From Synanceia verrucosa (lineage: Eukaryota; Chordata; Actinopteri; Perciformes; Synanceiidae), in NCBI GenBank assembly GCA_029721515.1, contig CM056559.1, positions 14,561,001-14,625,000 on the forward strand: 64,000 nt of DNA, written 5' to 3'. The position numbers and the translations under genes are program-made. Of the stretch, positions 62,347 to 64,000 are shown one piece after another; within the stretch, counting starts at the first letter, position 1; the number at the start of each line of letters is the position of its first letter. The notes beneath the pieces are model-generated. The model made no database searches. It saw nothing but the letters and a program-made list of their open reading frames with translations, and was not told the origin of the DNA.

Positions 62347-64000
62347 CTGCAGATTGGAACACTGACTAGATCAATACAGCTTCATAAAGTAGGGAAGAAT
62401 AAATGACAGCAATGACTCCCTTATAGGCTGATTATTTTACACAACCATTCCTCTTTAACAAAGTCAACAAGAAACAGAGACTTCCTCTGGTTGAATAAGC
62501 AACATAAGAAATCAGACTGAAGTGGAAACCATACAAAGGTTTAGTATGTATACTGGCTTTTGTCCTTTCTTTTGGCCCAGTTTTTGGTTTTCTTCACATT
62601 CTTGTAAGAATCCTATATACTGTAAATATATATATGAAAAAACGGGGCGTATGGGATAAAGAGGAAAGAGGCGGATCATGGATGCTGGGATCGAGAGAGC
62701 CGGAATCCCGTTTGTCATCGAGGAGCCCCTTTGGGCACGGCAACACTGGGTTGATTGTTGAAGCACTTAACTGGAGTGCTTCGCCTCTCTCCTTGTTTAT
62801 TTTCTCTACTATCTCATATTCATCTAATAGGCAAAATATTTAGCTGACAGCCCCATTTGGTGGGAGAGTTATGAGAGCATTGCCAACCGGCCCATTCCTC
62901 TATCCCTGCTGAGGGAGAGAGGGCAAGCTATCCAAACTGCCTGAGTCTTAATCTGTCCCTCTGTCTCAGCGCCACAGGAAACCACCACTTGGTAAATCAT
63001 CTGGAACCACATTTAGACTGATTCACTAATTACACTCTGGGACGTCTTTCGTCAGCTCTCAAAAATGCCATTTCTAGCACAAAGGAGTCCGAGACAAAAC
63101 TGTGAGGTGGACATGGAGGACTGGATAGATAGGAAACAAAACACATGAAGCACATTGTCACATCATTATAGGATGCTTATAAACAGGATACCTGCACTGG
63201 ATAAAGGGATGCACTTGAGCGTGCAGCAACTTTAGAGGAAGTCGAGAGAGGAAATTACTGTAGATTACATTTTAGCACATACAGCATCTACATCATCTTG
63301 CATCTTTTATCAGCAGCTGATAATATTATGCTTTCGCCACAGCTCCCGCTGGGGTGGAGGGTCTTAGACTGACAATGAGGTATATGTGCCGTGTTGAGCT
63401 TGCAGGGCCGAGAAGTCTAGCTCAAAAACAGAGAGCTAGAGCTCTGTGATTAAGAAAACAGATTCGCTAATTACGCTTTCAAACGTGGTAATTTGCAGGG
63501 GATAAAGTATCTATCAGAAGTAGTCAGGAGCACAGCACTTTGAAAGGAAACACGGGCCGACCCTTTGACCCCACCCCCTCTACCCTCTTCCTGTGGGCAG
63601 ACATGTTGGTTCCAGATGTAGCGGACTAACTTCTGCACTCCCCCTCCCCTCTGACGATCCACCGTTCTGCTCTCACAGGCCTTCTGCTCAATCAAACAGC
63701 AGTCTGCAAGATCTCTATCCAGTCTCACAATCTGCTCTGTGATCACACCAACATGAAAACAAACTCAGAGGCCTGAGCAGACCTCTTGACTGCTATCTGA
63801 CCTTATCACGGCTCTAAGAATTTATTTGCATAATGCTCAGATCTAGCTGCATGCACACTGATATCAACTGTGCAACTGATATCATGAGCTCCTGCATATT
63901 TCCAAACCTGCCTTTATCTTAAATGTCATCAAAGATGATTGTTCTCTATTCCAGATCACCAAGCATGATGTCATAATTAACAAGGGCTGGATGGGTGGTA
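62347..64000 (-). other. mecom intron, no exon recognised
   Basis: Upstream of the acidic exon on the - strand. I looked for C2H2 zinc-finger codons on both strands and saw none. Confidence 0.5.

Noticed and set aside
1..64000. CRISPR arrays, operons, prophage or other prokaryotic systems
   Set aside because: Spliced vertebrate genes and fish repeats throughout; no spaced direct repeats of CRISPR type.

Overview
This is vertebrate genomic DNA, almost certainly from a teleost fish and probably a percomorph. It has short multi-exon vertebrate genes, fish-type repeats (several copies of the 'CCATCCATTTTCTACC...CCACCGTGCCGCCC' family, Tc1-like and L2-like remnants, small inverted-repeat elements) and long CA, TA and TG microsatellites. 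There are no bacterial-type genes, and most open frames longer than 60 codons are chance frames in introns or repeats.

Three genes are present. (1) A MEGF6-family extracellular protein lies on the + strand from 13386 to 50350. Its last 33 coding exons are here: eight EGF modules, an acidic linker exon, 23 laminin-type EGF modules and a short tail ending at TAA 50348-50350. Nearly every exon is one module with phase 1 at both ends. The signal peptide, EMI domain and first EGF exons are not visible and should lie upstream. (2) A complete six-exon EHD-family (dynamin-like ATPase, EHD2-like) gene of 541 codons lies on the - strand (28899 to 26487), wholly inside one intron of gene 1. (3) The last three coding exons of mecom (EVI1/PRDM3) lie on the - strand (62346 to 61391), tail to tail with gene 1, with a probable 3' UTR down to about 59.6 kb.

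The mecom-type C-terminus bears on the identity of gene 1. In mammals MEGF6 is near PRDM16, while its paralogue EGFEM1 lies next to MECOM in this same convergent arrangement. Gene 1 is therefore best read as egfem1 keeping the full MEGF6-like architecture. megf6 remains the alternative name.

Layout: 1-13385, no exon seen, old repeats only (probably a long 5' intron). 13386-22524, EGF exons and linker exon. 22760-26198, laminin-EGF modules 1-3. 26199-30314, intron holding the antisense EHD gene. 30315-50350, laminin-EGF modules 4-23 and tail, with repeat-rich introns. 50351-about 59600, 3' UTR and an intergenic stretch with a LINE fragment and small elements. 59620-64000, mecom 3' end. The most unusual points are a splice donor with GA where GT is expected (43089-43090), a GC-AG intron (19417), an acceptor whose pyrimidine tract is replaced by a TG repeat (46815-46851), the nested EHD gene with a non-standard N-terminus, and a 577-bp inverted-repeat element built from a 20-bp tandem unit.
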